A stretch of DNA of 12,413 nucleotides from contig DYLE01000051.1 in NCBI GenBank assembly GCA_020722245.1, positions 1-12,413 on the forward strand, given 5' to 3'. The notes beneath the pieces were generated by a model. It was not told the origin of the DNA, searched no databases, and saw only the letters and a program-made list of their open reading frames with translations. The position numbers and the translations under genes were made by a program. Of the stretch, positions 1 through 6,384 are shown piece by piece. Positions within the stretch are counted from its first letter, which is position 1; every line of letters begins with the position of its first letter. Source of the DNA: Desulfonema limicola (GTDB lineage Bacteria > Desulfobacterota > Desulfobacteria > Desulfobacterales > Desulfosalsimonadaceae).

Positions 1-109
1 TAATCCTTTAAAGAACATACCGGCACGCGTTCAAAAAAATCTGTAGTGCCTAAATCCGCCCGTACGCCTGCCTAACCGACCGATATCAAAAAAAATTTTT
101 TTGAGGACC

Positions 110-187
110 ATGAAGTTGGGTAAATTGTCGGTTAAAACCGGCGGGAAAATCGGTGTTAAATCAACCAAAACAAATCCCTTGATTTAA
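110..187 (+). CDS. Possible 25-residue leader ORF upstream of the acetyltransferase
   Basis: A short ORF (ATG at 110, TAA at 185-187) encodes 25 residues, MKLGKLSVKTGGKIGVKSTK followed by TNPLI. It is Lys-rich, with no acidic residue and no membrane segment. A GAGGA Shine-Dalgarno-like stretch lies only 2 bases before the ATG, which is close but usable. The stop is 26 bases before the ATG of the acetyltransferase. It could be a leader peptide or chance, because a 25-codon ORF is easily random. I do not recognise it and assign no function. Confidence 0.2.
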   Translation: MKLGKLSVKTGGKIGVKSTKTNPLI

Positions 188-207
188 GACCCTGTTAACG
201 TTAATAC
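179..207 (+). promoter_or_regulatory. Candidate sigma-70-type promoter for the acetyltransferase
   Basis: TTGATT at 179-184 and TAATAC at 202-207 are separated by 17 bases, a fair match to -35/-10 spacing and sequence. The palindrome TTAACGTTAA (195-204) overlaps the -10 and could be an operator. Transcription would start near 213-215, that is at the ATG of the next gene, so the message would be leaderless or nearly so. That fits the lack of a Shine-Dalgarno sequence there. This is pattern matching only, and AT-rich DNA gives many such matches. Confidence 0.3.
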
Positions 208-213
208 ACGACT

Positions 214-675
214 ATGATTCGAAAAGCCACCATTGAGGATGTTAAAGGCATTTATGCCCTGTTGAAGCACTATGGGCAGAAGGGGGAACTCCTGGCGCGC
301 CCTTTGAGCCGGTTATACGATCATCTGAGGGATTTCTGGGTGTACGTGGATTCAGGCCCCGGAAACGGCATTGCGGGATGTTGCGCCCTTCAGTTCTGCT
401 GGGAGGACCTTGCAGAAATCCGGTCTCTGGCGGTTGCGGAAAACCGTTGGAACCAGAAGATCGGCACCCAGCTCGTAAAGGCGGTATTTGAAGAGGCAAA
501 GGGGTTCAGGATCAACAAACTCTTCGCCTTGACCTATAAGCCTGGATTTTTTTCAAAATTCGGATTCACGGAAATCGACAAGGCGGAGCTGCCCATCAAA
601 ATCTGGGCCGACTGCCTCTACTGCGTAAAGTTTCCCGACTGCGATGAAACCGCCATGATCAAGTACCTGGCTTAA
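214..675 (+). CDS. argA: GNAT N-acetyltransferase, short stand-alone ArgA (N-acetylglutamate synthase) type
   Basis: This is a 153-residue single-domain GNAT protein. It would acetylate the alpha-amino group of glutamate with acetyl-CoA, the first step of arginine biosynthesis, in the cytoplasm. The N-terminus MIRKATIEDVKGIYALL and the GELLARPLSRLYDHLRDF segment (24-41) are typical of the short acetyltransferase-only N-acetylglutamate synthases of deltaproteobacteria and actinobacteria, which lack the N-terminal kinase-like domain of E. coli ArgA. The acetyl-CoA-binding stretch is at about 70-90 (RSLAV, then NQKIGTQLV). The C-terminal WADCLYCVKFPDCDE has Cys134, Cys137 and Cys143, also common in this subfamily. 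The ATG has no clear Shine-Dalgarno sequence. The gene stands alone, converges on an unrelated gene and has no arg neighbours. A GNAT enzyme with another amine substrate is the alternative. Confidence 0.82.
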   Translation: MIRKATIEDVKGIYALLKHYGQKGELLARPLSRLYDHLRDFWVYVDSGPGNGIAGCCALQFCWEDLAEIRSLAVAENRWNQKIGTQLVKAVFEEAKGFRINKLFALTYKPGFFSKFGFTEIDKAELPIKIWADCLYCVKFPDCDETAMIKYLA

Positions 676-695
676 AACCTGAAATTTCAGGTTTT
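674..695. terminator. Bidirectional Rho-independent terminator between convergent genes
   Basis: A perfect 22-base palindrome of two 11-base arms (AAAACCTGAAA and its complement) starts inside the TAA stop codon of the acetyltransferase. The A-run on one side and T-run on the other give a hairpin followed by U-rich RNA on either strand. It lies between the + strand gene ending at 675 and the - strand gene ending at 726, so it can terminate both. Confidence 0.8.
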
Positions 696-725
696 CTTAA
701 GCCGGTTCGATCTATGAATATATAT

Positions 726-1787
726 CTATGAATAAATAAAGTTGTACTGAAGAGGGGGATACTTCCACACCCTCGGCTTCGGCAGGATTTTCTGGCTGTC
801 GACGGTGAGCCAGTAGGTCTCGGGCTTGAGTTCCCTGAGCTTGCTGTCTTCAGGCGGCAGGGCGTGATTCGTGTAGGCGTAGCTGGTCTGAAAAATAAAA
901 ATACCTCCCCGCCCATGTTTTTCCACCATGTAATTGTTTTTTAACTCCAAAAGCGGCATGCCGGCCACTTCGGCGAGCCGGTTGATCTCCATGTCCGCCA
1001 GCTTGATCAAAATCGCCTTTAACACCCCTCCCTCGGAATAACGGATCAGCGCCCTGGATTCACTGCTTGAGACATAAACCGTGGAGATATACGGCAGCCG
1101 TTTTAAATACTGGGAAGCGACGATGGCTGCGGTTCTTCGACCGCCGATCATATCGGGCAGACCGTAAAACTCAAAAAATTTTTTCTGAACATCCTCGGCG
1201 TATTTATCCCCTTTTTCATAAAGGTCCTTGGAGATATAGCGCAGATAGCGCGCCAGATCCTCCGCGGCCTCGGTGATCGGCCAGTCGATGCGAACATGAA
1301 AATGGGAGATGCAATAGGTGTTCCTCTCGGTCTGTTTGACGGGGTCGCGTTGAATCAGAAGGGCGTAATCCACCGGAAGCATGTCGTCCAGAAACTCAAA
1401 AAAGCGGGCCGACTCCAGGTACTTCTGACTTCTGTCGAAATCCGGCTCCAGGGAAAGGGTTTTTGAGCGAAGCAGGTTGGTTTTGGTAACCTTGTTGGTG
1501 TCGAAAAACCGGATATACTTTTTATGCTCTTCCGAAAGGCAGTCCTCAAAAAAAATCACCAGAAACGGGTTCTGACATTCATACTCCACCTTGGGAATGC
1601 GGGCCCTGGGCTTTAATTCTTTCCGTTCCACAAAGGGGTAGGGCTTGTTTTTTTGAATAAAATTGCGGTAGGACGCTATCAGCGCTTTGTCCAGAAGGAA
1701 TTGATCCAGTTCATCCCGCAGCAGGTGGTAGTAGGACCTTCTTAGCCGGTCCTCAAGGCTCAGATCCTCCCTGAGTTTCCAATACAA
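726..1787 (-). CDS. Uncharacterised 353-residue protein, TTG start
   Basis: I do not recognise a family. The protein is 353 residues long, charged and probably soluble and cytoplasmic, with no signal peptide or membrane segment. Visible features are a basic, Tyr/Phe-rich N-terminal third, the segment YCISHFHVRIDWP (158-170) with two His flanking a Phe, and an aromatic C-terminus (WKYPPLQYNFIYS). An HxH motif can mark metal binding or a 2H-type hydrolase, but nothing else here supports either. The start is TTG at 1787. A GGGAG ribosome-binding site sits 6 bases upstream, an in-frame TGA lies 14 codons further up, and the first ATG is only at residue 136. It has the stop-side terminator at 674-695 and is the only gene in its transcript. 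It looks like a real, lineage-restricted gene because the reading frame is long and intact. Confidence 0.7.
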   Translation of the reverse strand: MYWKLREDLSLEDRLRRSYYHLLRDELDQFLLDKALIASYRNFIQKNKPYPFVERKELKPRARIPKVEYECQNPFLVIFFEDCLSEEHKKYIRFFDTNKVTKTNLLRSKTLSLEPDFDRSQKYLESARFFEFLDDMLPVDYALLIQRDPVKQTERNTYCISHFHVRIDWPITEAAEDLARYLRYISKDLYEKGDKYAEDVQKKFFEFYGLPDMIGGRRTAAIVASQYLKRLPYISTVYVSSSESRALIRYSEGGVLKAILIKLADMEINRLAEVAGMPLLELKNNYMVEKHGRGGIFIFQTSYAYTNHALPPEDSKLRELKPETYWLTVDSQKILPKPRVWKYPPLQYNFIYS

Positions 1788-1809
1788 TATCCGCTCCCGG
1801 TTACAAAAC

Positions 1810-1850
1810 GAAGGAGGATTTCTCCTTCACCGCCCTCGGCGTGAGGACGG
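1810..1850. other. Tandem hairpins upstream of the orphan gene, possible - strand terminator
   Basis: Two adjacent inverted repeats are present. GAAGGAG/CTCCTTC at 1810-1828 is a perfect 7-bp stem with a 5-base loop. CCGCCCTC/GAGGACGG at 1830-1850 has one mismatch in 8 and a 5-base loop. Read on the - strand, the first hairpin is followed by GTTTTGT, so it resembles a weak intrinsic terminator that would isolate the orphan gene from transcription of the broken PKD gene. It could instead be an attenuator in the leader of the orphan gene. Confidence 0.4.
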
Positions 1851-1868
1851 ACTTCCAAGGTACTTAAA

Positions 1869-2000
1869 TTTTCCCAGTTAGCAAAATGAAGAATTTAACC
1901 ACAGAGACCACAAAACACACAGATAAAAGCGTCAGCCTTCAGCCTTCTACCTTCTACCTTCAGCCTTCTCTTTCTGTGATAAAAATATTTTCAAAAAAAC
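1869..2000. repeat. Dispersed intergenic repeat, copy A (CACAGAG type)
   Basis: This stretch matches a second one at 8628-8744 over most of its length. Both have TTCC-A-TTAG-AAA-TGAA, then TTTAACC-CAGAG, then ACAGA-AAAA on the left, and TCT-TGTG followed by AAAATATTTT and an A-rich run on the right. The left CACAGAG-type arm (1897-1923) is partly complementary to the right arm near 1968-1980, so the element can fold. In copy A the middle is occupied by a 7-bp tandem repeat. No coding capacity is seen. Most of the 280-base gap between the orphan gene and the PKD gene is this element. Confidence 0.6.
1933..1967. repeat. Five tandem 7-bp units (CAGCCTT/CTACCTT)
   Basis: There are five contiguous heptamers: CAGCCTT, CAGCCTT, CTACCTT, CTACCTT, CAGCCTT. 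Two unit types differ at positions 2 and 3. The array lies inside the dispersed repeat copy A. Such heptamer arrays vary in copy number by replication slippage in many bacteria. Confidence 0.9.
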
Positions 2001-2069
2001 GATAAATTATTTACACACCCATAAACTAAATAGTCAACTGAAATTATAGGTTAAAAAAATTTTCTTCTC

Positions 2070-3736
2070 CTACACTCCCTTCAGTAGTGAGAAAATTAAA
2101 CGCAGGAAATGGAAAAATCCCTCATTGCCATCATCATCATCATCATCGTTGCCGTTGTCTTTGATTGTGACGCTCACGGTATCTGTATCCTTTGCGCCGT
2201 CGTCATCCGTGACCTCAAGGGTGAAGCTCAGGCTTGTTTGGGCGTCAACCTCCGGCGCGGTGAAGCTGGGATTGACAGCGGATCTGCTGGAGAGGGGTAC
2301 AGAAACCCCGCCTGTCTGCGTCCACAAATAGCCTGCTATGCTTCCATCCGAATCCGATGATCCGGAACCGTCTAAAGTCACCGTATCGCCCTCGGTTTTT
2401 GTCTGATTTGTGCCGGCATTCGCCGTCGGAGCCTGATTTTCCGGGGTTGAGGCATCGACCGTTATCGTTACCGTTGCGGTATCTTCTTTCCCGCCGGTGT
2501 CGGTCACGGTCAACAGAAACACGACATAGCTTCCTTCGGGGGTGTCCGATGGAACCGTAAACGAGGGGGTGACGGCATTTTCATCGGATAGATCCGGTTC
2601 AAAATTCGCGGCTGAAATCATCCAGTGGTATGATAACTCATCGCCTTCCGGGTCCGAGGAGCCGGATCCGTCAAGGATGACCTCATTTCCGGGTTCAACG
2701 GTTTGGTCTAGACCGGCATTTGCTTCTGGAGGATCATTATACCAGTTTACGTTCACGGTTACGCTGTCGGTATCCTTATCCCCCTCGTCATCCGTCACGG
2801 TCAGATGAAAAACCAGGCGTTCATTGCTTGTCAACTGCCCAAACGAGGTAAATGTGAGTGTGGAAGAGGTCAGGCCGGACAAGTCCGGAGGGGTATCGCC
2901 GAGGATCTGGATCCATTCATAGGTCACCTCCCCCCCGTCCGGGTCTTGGCCCCAGCCGTTTAGGGTGACCTGCCGATTTTCGCTCACCACCTGATCCGGG
3001 CCGGCGTACGCCATCGGCGGCAATGAGGTGCAGATATCCATATCCTCCTCGGTCATAAAGGTCTCATACCCGTTGGCCATCCAGACATCCAGGCCGTCCG
3101 TCACCGCATAAAGGGATACAAACCCCTGACATGCCAAAGCATCCGCCGCCTCCAAACTTCGACTGCCATCCTTGTCGTAGATCAGGATATCGTATGTCTG
3201 GTACGGAATCAGGTCGATAATGTCCACATCAAAGCTGTGGGAGGTGGTATTCCACGGGTAGTTTTTGGCGCAGAGGATATGGCTCTGGCATAGTCGGCTG
3301 GGGGGCTGACATCGACAACCAGAACATCCTTCTGCCCGTCGATGAGGTCCTTGGCCTCTGAAAACTCAATGCTTTGGACCGCCTTGACAAACACGGCGGT
3401 AACGCTTTTTGCTCCGTCGGCGACCGATAGGGTTTGCGGGTTTGTGCTTCCAGTTAAATTTCCGCTCCACTGGCTGAACACATAACCTGAAGCTGAATTG
3501 GCGACCGCCTGTAGTGTATAAGTATTACTGCAGCTAAAGGTCTTGGGATAGGAGGTAGGAGTAGCAAAATTGGGTGAGGTGATATTCCCACCGTCTGCCG
3601 GCCTGACATTCACGGTCAGCGAAGGATTACCTCAGGCTTCTGCGCATTGGGGCGCAATAGCCGCCAAAAACATAAAGACCCAAAACAGGATGACATAAAA
3701 ACCGAGGCCGGGAATGCCAAAACATTTTTTTTCCAT
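2070..3736 (-). pseudogene. Broken gene for a secreted InlB-repeat/rhodanese/triple-PKD protein (TGA at codon 35 plus frameshift)
   Basis: The original start is an ATG at 3736, preceded by AAGGAG 8 bases upstream. Residues 1-34 are a classical signal peptide (MEKK, hydrophobic core, then AEA). The next codon is an in-frame TGA (3634-3632), after which the same frame continues. One base is missing between 3281 and 3280: adding one, for example C, turns RAISSAPK into RAHILCAK and joins the two frames. The repaired product is 555 residues. It has an InlB-type repeat (about 40-118, GYVFSQWSGNLTGSTNP), a rhodanese-like domain (120-226), three PKD/K319L-like beta-sandwich domains (about 240-331, 336-428, 436-526), a six-Asp linker and a hydrophobic tail FFHFLRLIFSLLKGV. 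In the rhodanese loop YDKDGSRS an Asp (188) replaces the catalytic Cys. The protein was probably exported for surface adhesion or binding. Two independent lesions point to decay, though recoding or sequence error remains possible. Confidence 0.85.
2129..2146. repeat. Trinucleotide repeat (CAT)6 encoding six Asp
   Basis: Six CAT units read as GAT on the - strand and encode the Asp6 linker between the last PKD domain and the C-terminal hydrophobic tail of the broken gene. It is a short microsatellite and in frame, so copy changes would only change linker length. Confidence 0.9.
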
Positions 3737-3782
3737 TTTTTTTCTCCTTGATTATTTGAGTTTAGTTATCGACAAGGAATTC

Positions 3783-3860
3783 ACATCCGATACCGCCCTA
3801 TCCCCTTTAAGGCTGCGAGAGCCATTTTGGATTTTACTGAATCAAAGCTGCTTTTTTTTG
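3783..3860 (-). promoter_or_regulatory. Weak candidate for a degenerate cyclic-di-GMP-I (GEMM) riboswitch in the PKD gene leader
   Basis: On the - strand, about 50 bases before the ATG at 3736, the leader contains CGCAGCC and then GGATAGGGCGGTATCGGAT. The 3' part of GEMM-I RNAs typically has CGCAAAGCC and then a GG-rich AGCCGGGTTACCGA segment, so the similarity is partial, and the 5' GGCAAACC element is not clearly present. Position and gene type (secreted PKD protein) fit known GEMM targets. I cannot run a covariance search. It may also be chance or a decayed copy. Confidence 0.2.
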
Positions 3861-3937
3861 GATACGTGAAAACGCAGGCTGTTTGAAGGGTCTGTTGAAG
3901 TTCAGCACCCTGAGACAAACACGCCGAAAGAGTTATT

Positions 3938-3956
3938 CAGCCACAGGCTGTTTTTT
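3938..3956 (+). terminator. Terminator-like hairpin on the + strand with no gene upstream
   Basis: CAGCC-ACA-GGCTG is a 5-bp G/C-rich stem with a 3-base loop, directly followed by six T. It has the form of a small intrinsic terminator on the + strand, but no + strand gene lies upstream. It may belong to an antisense or small RNA, may stop read-through, or may be accidental. Confidence 0.35.
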
Positions 3957-4088
3957 AGCCCTATGCCTGTTTGTATTTTAATGAATACCCCTCCTGCTTG
4001 TCAAATTTAATTTTCAACATATGATTTAGGGCTAAAAGGGATTGTCGTGATTATTTCCAGCCGAAGAATATGGGGCTTTATTTTGATG

Positions 4089-4994
4089 TTAAAGGGCTTC
4101 GGGGGTGAACGCGACCACCGCGTCGATGGTTTCCGAGTCGGTCAACAGCATGACCAGGCGGTCTAATCCGAGCGCGTTTCCTGCGGCCTGGGGCATAAAT
4201 GAAAGCGCATCCAGGAATCTTTCAGGCATTGGGCAGACCGGCCGGCCGGCTGCTTTTCGAGACTGGATTTCCGCCTCAAACCGTTTTTTTTGTTCCGCCG
4301 CGTCAGTAAGTTCGGTCACGCCGTTGCACAGCTCCAGGCCGCTGATATAGAGCTCAAACCGCTGGGCCAGGCGGGGATTTTCCGGTTTGGGGGCCGCCAG
4401 GCTGGAGGCTGCGGCAGGGTAATCCTTTAGAAAAACCGGCCGGTCGATCCCCAGGCGGGGCTCGATCTCAAACGCCATGACCTCGTCAAACCGATCCGTT
4501 GAGAGAGCGGCCTCCAGGTCGATGGAAGCGTACCGTTCAAACGCAGACCTGACGTTTATCCTGGGCCAGGGCCGGGTCAGGTCGATTTCATTTCGTTGAT
4601 AGTGCAAAGGCCCGGATCGGTTCAACTCCGCCCATACAAATAAGATAAGCTCTTCGCACTGAACCATCAGGTCATCATAGCTCCTGCCGGCCTCATACCA
4701 CTCCAGCATGGTGAACTCTTCAAGATGCCGCCTGCCCCGCTCATTTTTGCGAAAGCACTTGCATATCTGAAAAATTTTGGAATACCCGGCTGCAAGCAGC
4801 CGTTTCATGCAGAGCTCCGGGGATGTCTGAAGGTACCAGCCGTCCGCAGGTATGGCCAGGATATGAGGTTCCGGCGCTGGAGCGGGGATCCGCAGCGGGG
4901 TTTCCACCTCCAGGTAACGACGACTCAGGAAAAATTTGCGGACGGCGCAGATGATTTCGGCCCGGCGTTCAAGCGCTGTTTTTATTTTATTCAA
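4089..4994 (-). CDS. epmA: Elongation factor P (EF-P)--(R)-beta-lysine ligase EpmA (PoxA/GenX)
   Basis: EpmA activates lysine (preferably (R)-beta-lysine made by EpmB) with ATP and attaches it to a conserved Lys of translation factor EF-P, which relieves ribosome stalling at polyproline. It is a class II lysyl-tRNA-synthetase catalytic core without the anticodon-binding domain. The 301 residues are slightly shorter than the E. coli enzyme (325). Motif 1 is at about 27-37 (YLEVETPLRIP), motif 2 at 81-100 (FRKNERG to EFTMLEWY), and motif 3 at 272-280 (GNALGLDRL). The Ala in GNALG matches the position where EpmA has Ala and true LysRS has Gly, a determinant for beta-lysine. The start is TTG at 4994 with GAGGA 11 bases upstream, and no ATG is better placed. 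It lies 22 bases after the glycerophosphotransferase-like gene, probably co-transcribed. No efp or epmB gene is in the window. Confidence 0.92.
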   Translation of the reverse strand: MNKIKTALERRAEIICAVRKFFLSRRYLEVETPLRIPAPAPEPHILAIPADGWYLQTSPELCMKRLLAAGYSKIFQICKCFRKNERGRRHLEEFTMLEWYEAGRSYDDLMVQCEELILFVWAELNRSGPLHYQRNEIDLTRPWPRINVRSAFERYASIDLEAALSTDRFDEVMAFEIEPRLGIDRPVFLKDYPAAASSLAAPKPENPRLAQRFELYISGLELCNGVTELTDAAEQKKRFEAEIQSRKAAGRPVCPMPERFLDALSFMPQAAGNALGLDRLVMLLTDSETIDAVVAFTPEAL

Positions 4995-5016
4995 TTTGTG
5001 CAGGGTCCTCTTGCCC

Positions 5017-6060
5017 TTATCCCGGAATCCGGAAGTATTTGAGTTTTTTTCTTACCTTCAGACGCCTGATAAGGTTTAACGGCCTGGGCCGAAGATGGTC
5101 TCTTCCCCTTTTTATAAAGTCATCCGCGGCCTCCAGCACCCGAATGCTGGATCGACCGTCGTAATAGGGATGGATGTTTTCGGCGTATTTTCTGATTTCA
5201 TCCATTAAAAGCTTGGGCCGGGTCAGGGCATGTAAAATGGCGTTTTCCAGATGGTCGGGTTCGGTGATGTTTAAAAGATGCGGGCCCGGCCTTCGATTGT
5301 TAAGCGTCACCACCGGTTTTTGCTGAAGAAAAAATTCAAATATCGTCGATGAGGTATCGGAAACCATCACATCCGCGGCCTTATACAGAGGAATGATGTC
5401 ATCGGTTTCCACAACGGCAAGGTTTTTATACGGAATCGATTTGTATCGTTTTACAACCTCAGGCTTTATTTTGGGATGAAAATTGACGATCCACCGCCAA
5501 TCCTTTTTTTGTGCAAGCCTTTGAACAGTGTCGAACAGGGTCGAGGCGGCGCTCAAAGAGGGGTTGAAGGTGGAGGTCATCAGCACAGTGGGCGGTTTTT
5601 CTTCTGAAGGGGCCGGGTCCGTTTCCCAGAACAGGGGGTCCATTTTCGGCCATCCGGTTTCCACGACCTCGAAAAAACCGTGCTGGGATGCCAGCCGCTG
5701 AAACGGCAGGGTGGTTTCAGGACCTTGCGTGCAGTATAAGTCAAAGAAGTTTCGAATGCAGAAATGCCCCCTTTTGCTGCTCCGTTTATAGGTGTTGAAC
5801 CCATGGAAAATTTCAATTTTAAACCCCGGAAAAAAATCAGGGACGGTGTTTCCGGGCACAAAAACAGCTAAGGGTTTATACTCTTTTACCTGTTTTACGG
5901 TTTTTAATAGTTTTTCGCCCGGCTTTATATATTCAGCCAGCTTTTGAGGATTTTCCAGAAACCATGCCGCATCATCGCCCCGCTCAAAGATCGCCTTTTG
6001 CAAGGGCCGGACAATGGAAAACCCGTATAGCTCGCTGACGTAAAAAAGATAACGCCTCAT
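5017..6060 (-). CDS. CDP-glycerol glycerophosphotransferase family protein
   Basis: This 347-residue protein is related to the GT-B-fold TagB/TagF polymerases that transfer glycerol phosphate from CDP-glycerol to wall teichoic acid. The shared motifs are visible: IEIFHGFNTYK (82-92), whose His86 matches the WHGTxxK His of TagF; WIVNFHPK (190-197); and VMVSDTSSTIFEF (231-243), the S-D-x-S-S nucleotide-phosphate loop. The catalytic core is nearly alone, with no N-terminal membrane-targeting region. In a Gram-negative bacterium it more likely adds glycerol phosphate or a similar phospho-alditol to LPS, O-antigen or capsule; that is inference from its nearby glycan genes. The basic C-terminus (LIRRLKVRKKLKYF) could bind membrane. 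The ATG at 6060 has no clear Shine-Dalgarno sequence. Stop and next start (epmA) are 22 bases apart. Confidence 0.82.
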   Translation of the reverse strand: MRRYLFYVSELYGFSIVRPLQKAIFERGDDAAWFLENPQKLAEYIKPGEKLLKTVKQVKEYKPLAVFVPGNTVPDFFPGFKIEIFHGFNTYKRSSKRGHFCIRNFFDLYCTQGPETTLPFQRLASQHGFFEVVETGWPKMDPLFWETDPAPSEEKPPTVLMTSTFNPSLSAASTLFDTVQRLAQKKDWRWIVNFHPKIKPEVVKRYKSIPYKNLAVVETDDIIPLYKAADVMVSDTSSTIFEFFLQQKPVVTLNNRRPGPHLLNITEPDHLENAILHALTRPKLLMDEIRKYAENIHPYYDGRSSIRVLEAADDFIKRGRDHLRPRPLNLIRRLKVRKKLKYFRIPG

Positions 6061-6197
6061 TTTATGTGTAAGGGCCTATTTTTTGATAATCCCTTGATTT
6101 TTTTTATCAAATATCGACAATGAAGCTTGCCCTTTGTGCCGGATTATTCTATGAAAAGGGAGTTTTAGAATCAAGCCTGTTTTGATCTAACGCGGGC

Positions 6198-6227
6198 TTG
6201 ACGCCTGCAACCCAATATTTTTACCAT
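6198..6227 (+). promoter_or_regulatory. Candidate promoter for the GT9 gene
   Basis: TTGACG and TACCAT are spaced by 18 bases. The -35 is strong and the -10 has 4 of 6 consensus bases. It overlaps the left arm of the intergenic repeat copy C. There is no Shine-Dalgarno sequence before the GT9 start to help place the transcript. Confidence 0.25.
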
Positions 6228-6300
6228 AGAGAACATAGAGATAGCGGCTTTTTACTTCGTATTCTCTGTGTTCTCAAGTGAGCGTTAGCGAACGGGTGGT
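6223..6300. repeat. Dispersed intergenic repeat, copy C (CACAGAG type, diverged)
   Basis: The left arm ACCATAGAGAACATAGAGAT (6223-6242) and right arm ATTCTCTGTGTTCTCAAGTG (6261-6280) are roughly complementary, so the element forms a large imperfect hairpin. The arms resemble those of copies A and B but the flanks do not. The right arm is followed by GAGCGTTAGCGAACG, which has its own small CGTT/AACG hairpin, before GGGTGGTTTTG. Confidence 0.55.
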
Positions 6301-6384
6301 TTTGAATTTCTTGTTTTTTTATGACAGATTTTCGAGAATAAGACACTAAAAATTTTTGCGAAGATATCTCATAAAAGCGCCGCA

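Larger units (their letters stand above)
3737..4088. other. Intergenic region of 352 bases without a gene
   Basis: It holds the leader of the broken PKD gene, the weak riboswitch candidate and several small inverted repeats. These include a GGGTCTG/CAGCACCC hairpin (3888-3910) with one bulged base and the terminator-like hairpin at 3938-3956. CAGGCTG occurs twice (3874-3880 and 3944-3950). No ORF of credible length and no clear sigma-70 promoter was found. Confidence 0.6.
6061..6384. other. Divergent intergenic region (324 bases) with a repeat and candidate promoters
   Basis: This spacer separates the - strand glycerophosphotransferase-like gene from the + strand GT9 gene, so both promoters should lie here. 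For the - strand, TTGATA (around 6109) with a weak -10-like TATCAA 16 bases on is possible. For the + strand, TTGACG at 6198-6203 with TACCAT at 6222-6227 (18-base spacing) is a moderate match. The + strand leader would then contain the CACAGAG repeat copy C and be about 150 bases long. No coding sequence is seen. Confidence 0.5.

Noticed and set aside
85..104. A8T7 inverted repeat (TCAAAAAAAATTTTTTTGA) as a terminator
   Set aside because: It has no G/C stem, so the hairpin would be too weak. It is more likely bent AT-rich promoter-region DNA.
1933..1967. Heptamer array as a CRISPR array
   Set aside because: The units are 7 bp, contiguous and without spacers, and no cas genes are present.
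2109..2808. Several + strand open frames across the PKD region
   Set aside because: They are opposite-strand shadows of the PKD repeats: low-complexity Ser/Arg-rich products with no ribosome-binding sites, while the - strand frame encodes clear domains.
3209..3613. A separate 134-residue gene starting at GTG 3613
   Set aside because: It has no ribosome-binding site, begins inside a domain, continues in frame upstream to a signal peptide across a single TGA, and ends in nonsense after the rhodanese frameshift. It is a piece of the broken gene.
3632..3634. TGA as a selenocysteine codon
   Set aside because: It is directly after the signal-peptidase site, not in a redox motif, and the same gene has an independent frameshift, so decay is the simpler reading. 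It is kept as a check in the findings.
4061..4103. CCGAAG/CTTCGG pair around the epmA stop codon as a terminator
   Set aside because: The arms are 6 bases with a loop of about 30 and no T-tract in the right place on either strand.
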